A stretch of DNA of 45,283 bases from assembly GCF_900128945.1 (NCBI RefSeq), contig NZ_FQUD01000001.1, forward strand, positions 1,036,933 through 1,082,215, in the 5' to 3' direction. The translations under genes and the position numbers were made by a program. Origin of the DNA: Chryseobacterium sp. OV279 (lineage in GTDB: Bacteria; Bacteroidota; Bacteroidia; Flavobacteriales; Weeksellaceae). Shown here in pieces: positions 16,261 to 23,884 of the stretch. The notes beneath the pieces are model-generated. The model had not been told where the DNA came from. It did not search any database and saw only the letters and a program-made list of their open reading frames with translations. The number at the start of each line of letters is the position of its first letter. The stretch's first letter is position 1.

Positions 16261-16285
16261 TATCTTTCAATGGTTTGGTCATCAG

Positions 16286-17170
16286 TTATTTGGATTCACT
16301 TAAAATTTTCTTTGCATTTTCATTTTCAGGATTCAATTCTAATGATTTTTTATAATTTTCCAAAGCTTCCTTCTTTTGCCCGACTTGTAAAAGCGTTTCC
16401 CCATAGCTGTCATACGTGTTCCATGCTTTCGGATAGAGCTGAGTATTTAATTTAAAGATCTTCAGGGCATCATCTGTTTTTTTCTCACGAATCAGCTGGT
16501 AACCGAAACTATTTATCTGGCTTTCACTGACATTATATACAGACTGGATCCCTTTTTTATGTTCTGATTTAATGAGAATAATGAGTTTATCAACAGATTT
16601 TTCAGAAGCGTAAGCGTCATTTAATGGAGTCTGATTCATTTCCCTTTCTTTTTGTTCCTGCTCCTTTAGGGTTTCTACGCGGTAATATTTTCTCTGTTCG
16701 TCAGTGATTTTTGAAGGATCCATCTTGTATCTGGCCCATTTGCCATTCGTGGTTTTATCTTTGAAGAATTGTGTTCCATAGATCTGAGGCTTCTTTTTGT
16801 ACATAAGATCTCTGTCTACTGCAGCGGCATACCACCATCTGTTCAGACTCGGATCCATTTTTAGTGCATTTTCAAAGCTTTTGACTGCCATTCCAGAAGA
16901 AATGGTATCTCCGCCATGCTGGAAGACGATACCGGAGTTAAAATGGTCTTTTGCAGTTTTTACTTTATCTTCCTTTAACAGGGTGAAAATTCTGACACGT
17001 CTCAGGCTGTCTTCCTTACTTACGACTTCCCAGTTGATTGGACTTGTTTTCCTTGCATTCTGGTCATCATCTGCCATTTTCTGAAGTTCAGGGTTGTCAG
17101 TGACCTGTGAAAATGTTTTTACGGCAAATAGGAGCAAAAGAAAAGTCAGGAAGTGAATCTTTTTGTTCAT
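16286..17170 (-). CDS. Exported DUF6624-like / TPR protein
   Basis: A 294-residue secreted or periplasmic protein with a signal peptide ending KTFSQ (about 22). Residues 30-150 carry a conserved-looking unknown domain with DDQNAR (35-40), a D-x3-RR pair, FQHGG (83-87), AAAVDR (115-120) and YGTQ (131-134), which I match by memory to DUF6624. Residues about 215-290 form two or more tetratricopeptide repeats (KALNTYDSYGETLLQVG-like spacing and ALENYKKSLELNPEN). The polar invariant residues suggest an enzymatic or ligand-binding pocket, but no function is known. It lies alone between two tRNA-Phe genes, with its own terminator at 16234. Confidence 0.78.
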   Translation of the reverse strand: MNKKIHFLTFLLLLFAVKTFSQVTDNPELQKMADDDQNARKTSPINWEVVSKEDSLRRVRIFTLLKEDKVKTAKDHFNSGIVFQHGGDTISSGMAVKSFENALKMDPSLNRWWYAAAVDRDLMYKKKPQIYGTQFFKDKTTNGKWARYKMDPSKITDEQRKYYRVETLKEQEQKEREMNQTPLNDAYASEKSVDKLIILIKSEHKKGIQSVYNVSESQINSFGYQLIREKKTDDALKIFKLNTQLYPKAWNTYDSYGETLLQVGQKKEALENYKKSLELNPENENAKKILSESK

Positions 17171-17570
17171 ATATTTTGAATTTGATTAATGAGTGTGGTG
17201 GCGTAAATGTATAAAAATATTACATTCCGAAGTATGAAATGTATTATAGGTGGAAATCTCATCTAAAACTTAATATTCTTTAGGCTTAAGAGAATCTTAA
17301 TGGTTTGAATTTTTGCTTCCACAGATGATACTGATAAAGGAGTTTGCAAAGTAAGAATTTGCATCATCTCCATAATCTGCGCGAGATTCTTAAATTATAT
17401 AATCTGTACCCATTTTCTTCATCAGAATCAATAAAATTGATTCCTCCTTTGCTTCCCTTCCCTTTATAAATGGGATACTCATTTTCTTTGCGTGGTAAAA
17501 ACTTTATTTGCTCCCCAGGTATGGCAGGTGATCCAAAAAAATAAAAAAATTTCATGATTAATAAGCACAA
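17171..17570. other. Mostly non-coding gap with ATCTGCG-type repeat remnants
   Basis: The stretch between the DUF6624-like gene and the second tRNA terminator is AT-rich. It includes TCCACAGATGATACTGATAA (17319-17338) and CATAATCTGCGCGAGATTCT (about 17372-17391), which resemble the ATCTGCG words at 1404-1433. The only open frame is the doubtful one at 17364-17555. Confidence 0.5.
17364..17555 (-). CDS. Doubtful small ORF, possible gene remnant
   Basis: A 63-codon frame from ATG 17555 (MKFFYFFGSPAIPGE...). The middle part (KENEYPIYKGKGSKGG, DSDEENGYRLYN) has a protein-like composition, but the last residues (RISRRLWR) are read from an ATCTGCG-type repeat. It lies directly behind the terminator of tRNA-Phe copy 2 with no visible promoter. 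It may be the remains of a longer gene or chance. No family is recognised. Confidence 0.22.
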   Translation of the reverse strand: MKFFYFFGSPAIPGEQIKFLPRKENEYPIYKGKGSKGGINFIDSDEENGYRLYNLRISRRLWR

Positions 17571-17599
17571 AAAAACCTCTAAAATGAATTAGAGGTTTT
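17568..17599 (-). terminator. Terminator of the second tRNA-Phe gene
   Basis: AAAACCTCTAA (17572-17582), 6-base loop, TTAGAGGTTTT (17589-17599), with a run of seven T in total on the minus strand. Confidence 0.85.
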
Positions 17600-17603
17600 A
17601 AAG

Positions 17604-17676
17604 TGGTTTCTCCAGGAATCGAACCAGGGACACATGGATTTTCAATCCATTGCTCTACCAACTGAGCTAAGAAACC
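17604..17676 (-). tRNA. tRNA-Phe (anticodon GAA), copy 2
   Basis: Base-for-base the same 73-base tRNA as at 16084-16156, including the mismatch in the T stem and no encoded CCA. The flanking terminators differ in sequence, so the copies have separate 3' ends. Confidence 0.95.
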
Positions 17677-17783
17677 ATTATATTTTTGTTGACTTACTTC
17701 GTTGTTTTAAAGTGATGCAAAAGTAGTAAGTTTTCTTATATGAAGCAAGTATTCACCGTACTTTTTTTTAATAAAAATAAAAC

Positions 17784-19625
17784 TTACTGATTTTCAGCTG
17801 AATTATTTTCCTGTTCTTTTCTGATATGATCGCTCATCTCCTCCAATACAGGCTTGATCGTACTTTCCGGAAGATCACTGATTCGGATGTACATTAATCC
17901 GTCGATGGCATCATTGAAGTTCGGGTCTACATTAAAAGCAATTACTTTAGCGTTCTGCTTGATGTATTTTTTAATCAGAACAGGCAGTCTCAATTCCGGT
18001 TCAAGGTCATCAATGATCTTGTCCAGCTTATTAAGATCAGATTCCATTTCTTCAAAAAAGATATTTTTATCCCTGTCGCGCAGTTTTACTTTATATTCAT
18101 TTTTAGGTGTGATATATTGAGCAACTGCTGAATCGAAATAATTCGAACGCATGAATTCAATCATCAGAGATTTGGAAAATTCTGAGAACTTATTGGAAAT
18201 ACTTACACCGCCCATCAGGAATTTATGATCGGAATTTCTTAAGCATACATGCACAATTCCTCTCCATAAAAGGAAAAGAGGAAGTGGTTTCTGCTGATAT
18301 TCCTCACAGATGTAGGCACGGCCCATTTCGATCACTTTTTTGAAGAACGGGTGGATGTCCTGCTCAAACTCAAATAAAGAGCTTGTATAGAATCCTTTGA
18401 TACCATATTTCTTCATGACTTCTTTACCCAAAGCCATTCTGTAAGCTCCGGCAAGTTTCTCCGCACTGCTGTCCCAAAGGAAAAGGTGGTGATAATGCTT
18501 GTCGTATTCATCAAGGTCGAAGGGTAGATTACTTCCTTCACCTACAGCACGGAAAGTAAGCTCTCTCTGGCGCCCGATTTCTCTCATAACCGAAGGGATT
18601 TCCTCATAAGTCGTGAAATAAATCTCGTAGTTTCCGTTACTGAAAAGCATTTTATCCGTTCCTTTCAGTCTGTTGATATCCTTAAGAATGTCTTCTTTTG
18701 GAGTTTCGTCAATGATATTCTGAACGATGTTTTCTTCTTTTAAAAGAGGAAATTTAACCGTTAAATTTTTAAGATTGATGCTCTGTGCCAATGATTTTCT
18801 CTTTTCGTAGTAAGATTTCATCATATACACTTTACGCTTCAGAAACTCACCGAGTTCTTCAATGGTTTCACTTTCATCCATTGCTTTCACCGTGATGGGT
18901 TTTCCAATCCTGATTCTGATAGGTTTCTCCCTGTCATTCATCATTTCGGCAGGAAGCATCAGCGTCTGTAAACTTGGGTGAAGCTTGGCTACCTGATAAA
19001 ATAGACGGCTGTTTTTGGCATGAAAATACAAAGGAACTACCGGTACTTTGGCCATTCTGACCAGCTTAAGCGCAGGTTTTTCCCATTCTCTGTCGAGGAT
19101 TTCTCCGTAAGGGTTGTTTTTATTGGAAACTTCTCCGGCAGGGAAAATTCCCACACATCCTCCGTTCTGAAGGTGTTTCAGGGTTTCACGCATTCCCGAA
19201 GTACTGCTGTACGCTTCCTTTCTGTTCTCAAAAGGATTCACAGAGATCACATACGGTTCCATAGGTTTGATCTTCTCCAGAAGAAAATTTCCCATGACCT
19301 TAAAATCCGGACGTACTTCTGAGAGGATTTTACACATTAAAATTCCGTCGATGGCACCCAGCGGATGATTCGAAACCAGAATGAACGGTCCTGTCTTGGG
19401 AACTTTTGCAAGATCTTCCTCAAAAGCGATATAACTTAAGTTTCTTTCTCTTACAAATGAGTCGAAAAAGTCTTTGCCTTCTTTATCTTTTAGTTTATCG
19501 TATAATCTATTAACTTCATTTATTTTGGCAATGCTCATCACGGCAGATGCTACCGGGTTTTTCAGGAACCCGATTTTGCTTAAGCCGGAAGCTGTGATAA
19601 GATCGTTTTTCGAAATTAAACTCAT
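17784..19625 (-). CDS. olsF: Bifunctional aminolipid acyltransferase, OlsF type (PlsC domain + GNAT/OlsB domain)
   Basis: A 613-residue two-domain protein. The N-terminal PlsC-type O-acyltransferase domain (about 60-290) has NHPLGAID (86-93, H87 and D93) and FPAGEVS (161-167). The C-terminal GNAT-type N-acyltransferase domain (about 335-500) has the EMGRAYI motif of OlsB/hemolysin-like enzymes. This order and size match OlsF of Flavobacterium johnsoniae and Serratia, which makes ornithine lipids: the GNAT part adds a 3-hydroxy fatty acid to the amino group, the PlsC part esterifies that hydroxyl. Bacteroides splits the same functions into GlsB and GlsA for glycine lipids, so the amino acid used here is uncertain. 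It follows the aspartokinase gene by 22 bases in one operon and is membrane-associated. Confidence 0.82.
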   Translation of the reverse strand: MSLISKNDLITASGLSKIGFLKNPVASAVMSIAKINEVNRLYDKLKDKEGKDFFDSFVRERNLSYIAFEEDLAKVPKTGPFILVSNHPLGAIDGILMCKILSEVRPDFKVMGNFLLEKIKPMEPYVISVNPFENRKEAYSSTSGMRETLKHLQNGGCVGIFPAGEVSNKNNPYGEILDREWEKPALKLVRMAKVPVVPLYFHAKNSRLFYQVAKLHPSLQTLMLPAEMMNDREKPIRIRIGKPITVKAMDESETIEELGEFLKRKVYMMKSYYEKRKSLAQSINLKNLTVKFPLLKEENIVQNIIDETPKEDILKDINRLKGTDKMLFSNGNYEIYFTTYEEIPSVMREIGRQRELTFRAVGEGSNLPFDLDEYDKHYHHLFLWDSSAEKLAGAYRMALGKEVMKKYGIKGFYTSSLFEFEQDIHPFFKKVIEMGRAYICEEYQQKPLPLFLLWRGIVHVCLRNSDHKFLMGGVSISNKFSEFSKSLMIEFMRSNYFDSAVAQYITPKNEYKVKLRDRDKNIFFEEMESDLNKLDKIIDDLEPELRLPVLIKKYIKQNAKVIAFNVDPNFNDAIDGLMYIRISDLPESTIKPVLEEMSDHIRKEQENNSAENQ

Positions 19626-19647
19626 ATGTGTTTAGTCGCAGTTAAAA

Positions 19648-20886
19648 TTATTGTGTTACCATTTGAACCGTATTTTTGGAAATCTGTTCCAATAATACAT
19701 TTTTTTCCTGGTAAAATTTGTCAATATGATCCATTTTCGCATTTCTTACTGTGAATAAAGATACATTTTTAACCGCTTTGGTTTTAAATATTTTTTGAAG
19801 TTCTTCATTAAGCTCATCTACATGGTCAAATTTATCTTCCAGACACAAAGCCAGTGAGATAGCTGAATTCTGCATCAGAGACACTTTGATTTTATATTTG
19901 GAAAGGTACCCGAAAATAAGACTCATATGATCTTCTGCAATGAATGAGAAGTCTCTGGTTGAAATTTTTAGCAGGACCTGATTTTCTTTTAAAATATAGG
20001 ATTCTTCATGCTGATTGTGGTCTGAAGCTCCTACTTTGGTTCCTTCTTTGGTAGGATCTACGAAAGATTTTACATAAAAAGGAATCGCTTTTTGCTGAAG
20101 TGGCTGTAGCGTTTTTGGGTGAATGACACTGGCTCCGTAATAAGCCAATTCAATTGCTTCCTCGTAAGAGATATTGGAAAGAAGGGTCACATCACTGAAC
20201 TTTCTCGGATCTCCGGTCATTACTCCCGGTACATCTTTCCAGATTGTCATGGCATCTGCATTCAGACAATAGGCGAAAATAGCGGCAGAATAGTCAGAAC
20301 CCTCTCTTCCTAAAGTAACCGTGAAATTATTATCATCAGACCCAATGAATCCCTGCGTTACATAACATATTTCAGGATTTAAAGTGGCGATAAATTCCTC
20401 TGTTTTTGCCCAGTCTACCGTACCTTCCTGATAAGAATTATCGGTTTTGATATAATCTCTGGCATCCAGCCACTGATTGGTAAACTGAATTTCATTCAGG
20501 TATTCACTTAAGATTTTTGTAGAGATCATTTCCCCACAGCTTACCACCTGGTCATAGACGAAGCTGTAATTAGGAGATTTGTTTCTTCGTAAAAAAGAAT
20601 CGATGTCATCGAAAAATACATTGATCTCAGCAAAAACGGCGTGGTTTTCAGGAAACAGCCCGTCCGCAATTTCAATGTGTTTTCGTTTTATCTTTTCAAT
20701 CTCAGTTTGATAGTTATCCTTCTTGAAATAAAGCTCTACCACTTTTTCCAATTCATTCGTCGTCTTGCCCATTGCTGAAATAACCAGCAAACACTTGGCA
20801 AATCCCTGGCTTTGTAAAACCATAGACACATTTTTTACACTCTCGGCATCTTTCACAGATGCTCCACCAAACTTGAAAATTTTCAT
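19648..20886 (-). CDS. lysC: Aspartate kinase
   Basis: A 412-residue monofunctional aspartokinase that phosphorylates aspartate, the first step towards lysine, threonine, methionine and diaminopimelate. The amino-acid kinase domain occupies residues 1-275 with KFGGAS (5-10) and GREGSDYSA; the C-terminal part (about 300-400) forms ACT domains for allosteric control. It has no homoserine dehydrogenase fusion. It is the first gene of a two-gene operon with olsF. CAAAATTA at 20944-20951 reads TAATTTTG on the minus strand and could be its minus-7 element, but no properly spaced TTG is found. The symbol is given for the lysine-branch-like monofunctional form; the isozyme class is not certain. Confidence 0.92.
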   Translation of the reverse strand: MKIFKFGGASVKDAESVKNVSMVLQSQGFAKCLLVISAMGKTTNELEKVVELYFKKDNYQTEIEKIKRKHIEIADGLFPENHAVFAEINVFFDDIDSFLRRNKSPNYSFVYDQVVSCGEMISTKILSEYLNEIQFTNQWLDARDYIKTDNSYQEGTVDWAKTEEFIATLNPEICYVTQGFIGSDDNNFTVTLGREGSDYSAAIFAYCLNADAMTIWKDVPGVMTGDPRKFSDVTLLSNISYEEAIELAYYGASVIHPKTLQPLQQKAIPFYVKSFVDPTKEGTKVGASDHNQHEESYILKENQVLLKISTRDFSFIAEDHMSLIFGYLSKYKIKVSLMQNSAISLALCLEDKFDHVDELNEELQKIFKTKAVKNVSLFTVRNAKMDHIDKFYQEKNVLLEQISKNTVQMVTQ

Positions 20887-21211
20887 TAATTTGTTTAAAA
20901 TAAAATTGTTAGATTAAAAATTACATGAGTTTTTTACGGAGGTCAAAATTATAAATTTACAACGAGATATGAAAGTATCCGGCCGTTGGAAGGAATTAAG
21001 ATTTTATTAAAATTGAGACTTGACGGGAATTATCAGAATTTTATTGATTTATTGTCATCAAATGGGGATTAATATCGAAGTGGAAAATTTAAGCGTACCT
21101 TTCATGTGTGTTTGTATTGTATTGGTATACAGTCATTAAGGTCTTTTCTGATAAAAACTTTATTTCTCGGATAAATTTTCCGAAATTTGGGGAAAACGTA
21201 AAAAGAAAAAT
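20887..21211. other. Divergent intergenic region lysC / fbp
   Basis: 325 bases without a convincing gene. It must carry the promoters of lysC (candidate TAATTTTG, minus strand, 20944-20951) and fbp (degenerate GAAATTTG at 21182-21189, followed by the ATG at 21212). A 25-codon frame starting near 21062 has no supporting signal. No riboswitch-like fold was recognised. Confidence 0.4.
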
Positions 21212-22228
21212 ATGTCAAATCAACCATTACAGACTTTAGGAGAATTTCTTATAGATAAGCAGGACGATTTTCAGTATTCTACAGGTGAATTTTCCCGTCT
21301 TCTGAGCGCTATAAGATTGGCTTCGAAAGTGGTAAACAGAGAAGTAAATAAAGCCGGAATTGTAGATATTACAGGAGCTGCCGGTAACCAGAATATTCAG
21401 GGGGAAGAACAGCAGAAACTGGATGTGATTGCCAATGAAATTTTTATTACGGCTTTGTCTCAGAGAGAGGTGGTTTGTGGTATTGCTTCTGAGGAAAATG
21501 ATGATTTTATTGACATTAAATGCGGTGAAAACGGTCATTTAAGTAAATATGTAGTACTGATTGATCCTTTGGACGGATCTTCAAATATCGATGTCAACGT
21601 TTCTGTAGGAACTATTTTCTCTATTTACAGAAGAGTAACGGAACCGGGAACTCCGGTACAGCTGGAAGATTTCCTTCAAAAAGGAATCAACCAGATCGCT
21701 GCAGGATATGTGATCTACGGTTCTTCTACCATGATTGTGTACACTACAGGAAATGGAGTGAACGGATTTACTTTGGACCCATCACTGGGAACCTATTATC
21801 TTTCCCACCCGAATATGACATTTCCTACGAGCGGAAAAATTTATTCCATCAACGAAGGAAACTATATCAAATTTCCTCAGGGTGTAAAAAATTATCTAAA
21901 GTATTGCCAGATGGAGGAAGGAGATCGTCCTTACACTTCAAGATACATCGGTTCTTTAGTGGCAGATTTCCACAGAAATATGCTGAAAGGGGGAATCTAT
22001 ATTTATCCTTCTTATTCTCAGGCTCCAAACGGAAAACTGAGATTACTGTATGAGTGTAATCCTATGGCATTCCTTGCTGAACAGGCCGGAGGAAAAGCTA
22101 CAGACGGATTCAGAAGAATTCTTGAAGTAGAGCCTACAGAGCTTCACCAGAGAATTCCGTTTTTCTGCGGAAGTATCAACATGGTGGAAAAAGCAGAGGA
22201 ATTTATGAGGATCGACAGTGTAAAATAA
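21212..22228 (+). CDS. fbp: Class I fructose-1,6-bisphosphatase
   Basis: A 338-residue cytosolic enzyme hydrolysing fructose 1,6-bisphosphate to fructose 6-phosphate in gluconeogenesis, Mg2+-dependent. It carries the metal site [20 protein letters not shown] (117-136; D118, D121) and the substrate region [19 protein letters not shown]. Length and motif order match the bacterial class I family. Its stop codon TAA shares a base with the ATG of the downstream menC-type gene (22228), so the two are translationally coupled although their pathways differ. Confidence 0.95.
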   Translation: MSNQPLQTLGEFLIDKQDDFQYSTGEFSRLLSAIRLASKVVNREVNKAGIVDITGAAGNQNIQGEEQQKLDVIANEIFITALSQREVVCGIASEENDDFIDIKCGENGHLSKYVVLIDPLDGSSNIDVNVSVGTIFSIYRRVTEPGTPVQLEDFLQKGINQIAAGYVIYGSSTMIVYTTGNGVNGFTLDPSLGTYYLSHPNMTFPTSGKIYSINEGNYIKFPQGVKNYLKYCQMEEGDRPYTSRYIGSLVADFHRNMLKGGIYIYPSYSQAPNGKLRLLYECNPMAFLAEQAGGKATDGFRRILEVEPTELHQRIPFFCGSINMVEKAEEFMRIDSVK

Positions 22229-23232
22229 TGACAGCAAAATATTCCAGATATTTATTAGAATTCAAACGCCCGAGCGGAACATCTCGCGGCGTTTTGCATG
22301 TAAAGGAAACCTTTATTCTCGAAGTTGAAGACAACGGGGAAAAAGGAACAGGAGAGTGTGCCGTGTTCAGAGGATTGAGTTTTGATGACCGGCCGGATTA
22401 TGAGGAAAAACTACAGTGGCTTTGTGAAAATATCAATCAGGATGCTTTGTATTTAAAAGAAGAGCTGAAAGAGTTTCCATCGATATGGTTTGGATATGAG
22501 CAGGCCGTTTTGAACTTAAAGCATGGAGATCATCTGTATTTTCCAAGTGAATTTACGGAAGGAAAATCGGCGATTGTCATCAACGGACTGATCTGGATGG
22601 GAGATGTTCAGTATATGGAAGAACAGATCCGCGAAAAACTTGAAAACGGTTTTCACTGCATCAAACTGAAAATCGGAGTAGATTGGGAATCTGAACATAA
22701 GGTTCTTCAGAAATTAAGAGAGAAATTTTCAAAAGATCAGCTTGAGCTTCGTGTAGATGCCAACGGCGGGTTCAATAGGGCAGAGGCAGAGATTGTTTTA
22801 CAGCAGCTTGCCGATCTTCATATTCATTCTATTGAACAGCCGATAAAAGCAGGTAATTGGGCTGATATGGCATCATTATGTGCGATAACGCCAACTCCTA
22901 TTGCTTTAGATGAGGAACTGATCGGAATTACAGATCTTGTTGAAAAGAAAATACTTTTGGAAACCATCAAGCCACAATATATTATTCTAAAACCAGCATT
23001 GGTTGGTGGTTTTGCAGGTTCAGACGAATGGATTTCTCTGGCAGAAGAACAGAATATCGGCTGGTGGATCACTTCCGCCCTGGAAAGTAATATTGGGCTG
23101 AATGCCATCGCACAGTATACCTTCACAAAAAAAAGTCCGATGCCACAAGGTTTGGGCACCGGATCTTTATTTGTAAATAATTTTGAATCAGTTTTGGAAC
23201 TCAGAAATGAGCTGTTGTGGTTCAAAATATAA
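22228..23232 (+). CDS. menC: o-Succinylbenzoate synthase-like enolase superfamily enzyme
   Basis: A 334-residue member of the MLE/OSBS subgroup of the enolase superfamily. The catalytic lysines are in KLKIG (K146, K148); metal ligands are D177 (in DANGG), E203 (in EQP) and D228 (in DEE); K255 in LKPALVGG is the opposite base. OSBS dehydrates SHCHC to o-succinylbenzoate in menaquinone synthesis, the quinone used by flavobacteria. L-Ala-D/L-Glu epimerase is the alternative within the subgroup; the ALVGG and TSALESNIG segments favour OSBS. No other men gene is nearby. It overlaps fbp by one base and converges on the GG-leader peptide gene with 15 bases between them. Confidence 0.85.
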   Translation: MTAKYSRYLLEFKRPSGTSRGVLHVKETFILEVEDNGEKGTGECAVFRGLSFDDRPDYEEKLQWLCENINQDALYLKEELKEFPSIWFGYEQAVLNLKHGDHLYFPSEFTEGKSAIVINGLIWMGDVQYMEEQIREKLENGFHCIKLKIGVDWESEHKVLQKLREKFSKDQLELRVDANGGFNRAEAEIVLQQLADLHIHSIEQPIKAGNWADMASLCAITPTPIALDEELIGITDLVEKKILLETIKPQYIILKPALVGGFAGSDEWISLAEEQNIGWWITSALESNIGLNAIAQYTFTKKSPMPQGLGTGSLFVNNFESVLELRNELLWFKI

Positions 23233-23247
23233 TGGATGAATTGATAT

Positions 23248-23427
23248 TTATGCAAATGGAGGAGGAGCGTCTTCGCAAGTTGGATTGCTTGAGTGTTCAG
23301 CATCCCATGATCTGCAGCATCTTTTTCTTGGATCCCAGCTGTTGCAGCCCAGTGGAACAAGCCCTCCTTTAATTGTTTTTAATTCTCCCTTTTCAAGTTT
23401 TCTCATGTTGTCGCTTAACTTTTTCAT
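23248..23427 (-). CDS. GG-leader bacteriocin-like peptide precursor (59 aa)
   Basis: A 59-codon gene on the minus strand, ATG 23427 to TAA 23248. Residues 1-22 form a double-glycine leader: MKKLSDNMRKLEKGELKTIK followed by G21-G22, with the hydrophobic positions L, L, I before GG that are typical of such leaders. The predicted mature peptide (23-59) has four cysteines (C28, C37, C38, C51), two tryptophans (W31, W41), a basic patch (RKR) and the tail APPPFA. Chryseobacterium genomes carry many short precursors of this leader type, labelled bacteriocin-like. Export would need a C39-peptidase ABC transporter, which is not in this window. Convergent with menC; a 457-base AT-rich gap lies upstream. 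Activity is unknown. Confidence 0.8.
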   Translation of the reverse strand: MKKLSDNMRKLEKGELKTIKGGLVPLGCNSWDPRKRCCRSWDAEHSSNPTCEDAPPPFA

Positions 23428-23884
23428 AATAAAGATTTTAATTTGTTTAGTGAAGTAAATTTCAATCTCTTTTTTTTATTACGCAAGAATTTAACTTAAA
23501 TTAACTAAATTCACCTTCCGGGGACTTGTTGATTATGTGATATCATTTTCTTTACAGGGAGAATCATAGATTGTATATAAAAAATAATTTTGCTTCCATA
23601 TGGGAAAATGGAAGTCAACAGGTATTCGAAGATAGTCTAAAGTAGTATTATGGTCGGATAGTTTTTGTTTTTTAAAGGGTTAATGTTTGTCAATTAAATC
23701 ACGTCTTTTACGAAAATTGCTTTCTTAATATAATTCAATAAATAAGAAAACTTGCTTTTTATTCTTTTCATGATGAAATTTGTATTTCTCTGTTTAATGA
23801 AAATTTACAATCTTTGTGCCAATTTAAACACAAGTTTAAAGTTTAACATATGATTCATTTCATGGTCTGTTTTTTAATATATTG
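23428..23884. other. Long AT-rich gap upstream of the GG-leader gene
   Basis: 457 bases between two minus-strand genes. I see a hairpin CTTCCAT/ATGGAAG (23593-23614) without a T run and two frames of 25-27 codons without promoters. It should carry the promoter of the GG-leader gene, but no clear TAnnTTTG element is seen on the minus strand. Confidence 0.5.

Noticed and set aside
17479..17661. Similar frame over the second tRNA-Phe
   Set aside because: Translation of tRNA-Phe copy 2, not a protein.
16084..17676. Integrative element bounded by tRNA-Phe copies
   Set aside because: No integrase or phage gene between or beside the tRNAs; the intervening gene is an ordinary exported protein.
22824..23360. 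178-codon minus-strand frame overlapping menC and the GG-leader gene
   Set aside because: It is mostly antisense to the well-supported menC gene and in a different frame from the GG-leader peptide.
23593..23614. Hairpin CTTCCAT/ATGGAAG as a terminator
   Set aside because: No T run on either strand and far from the gene ends it would serve.
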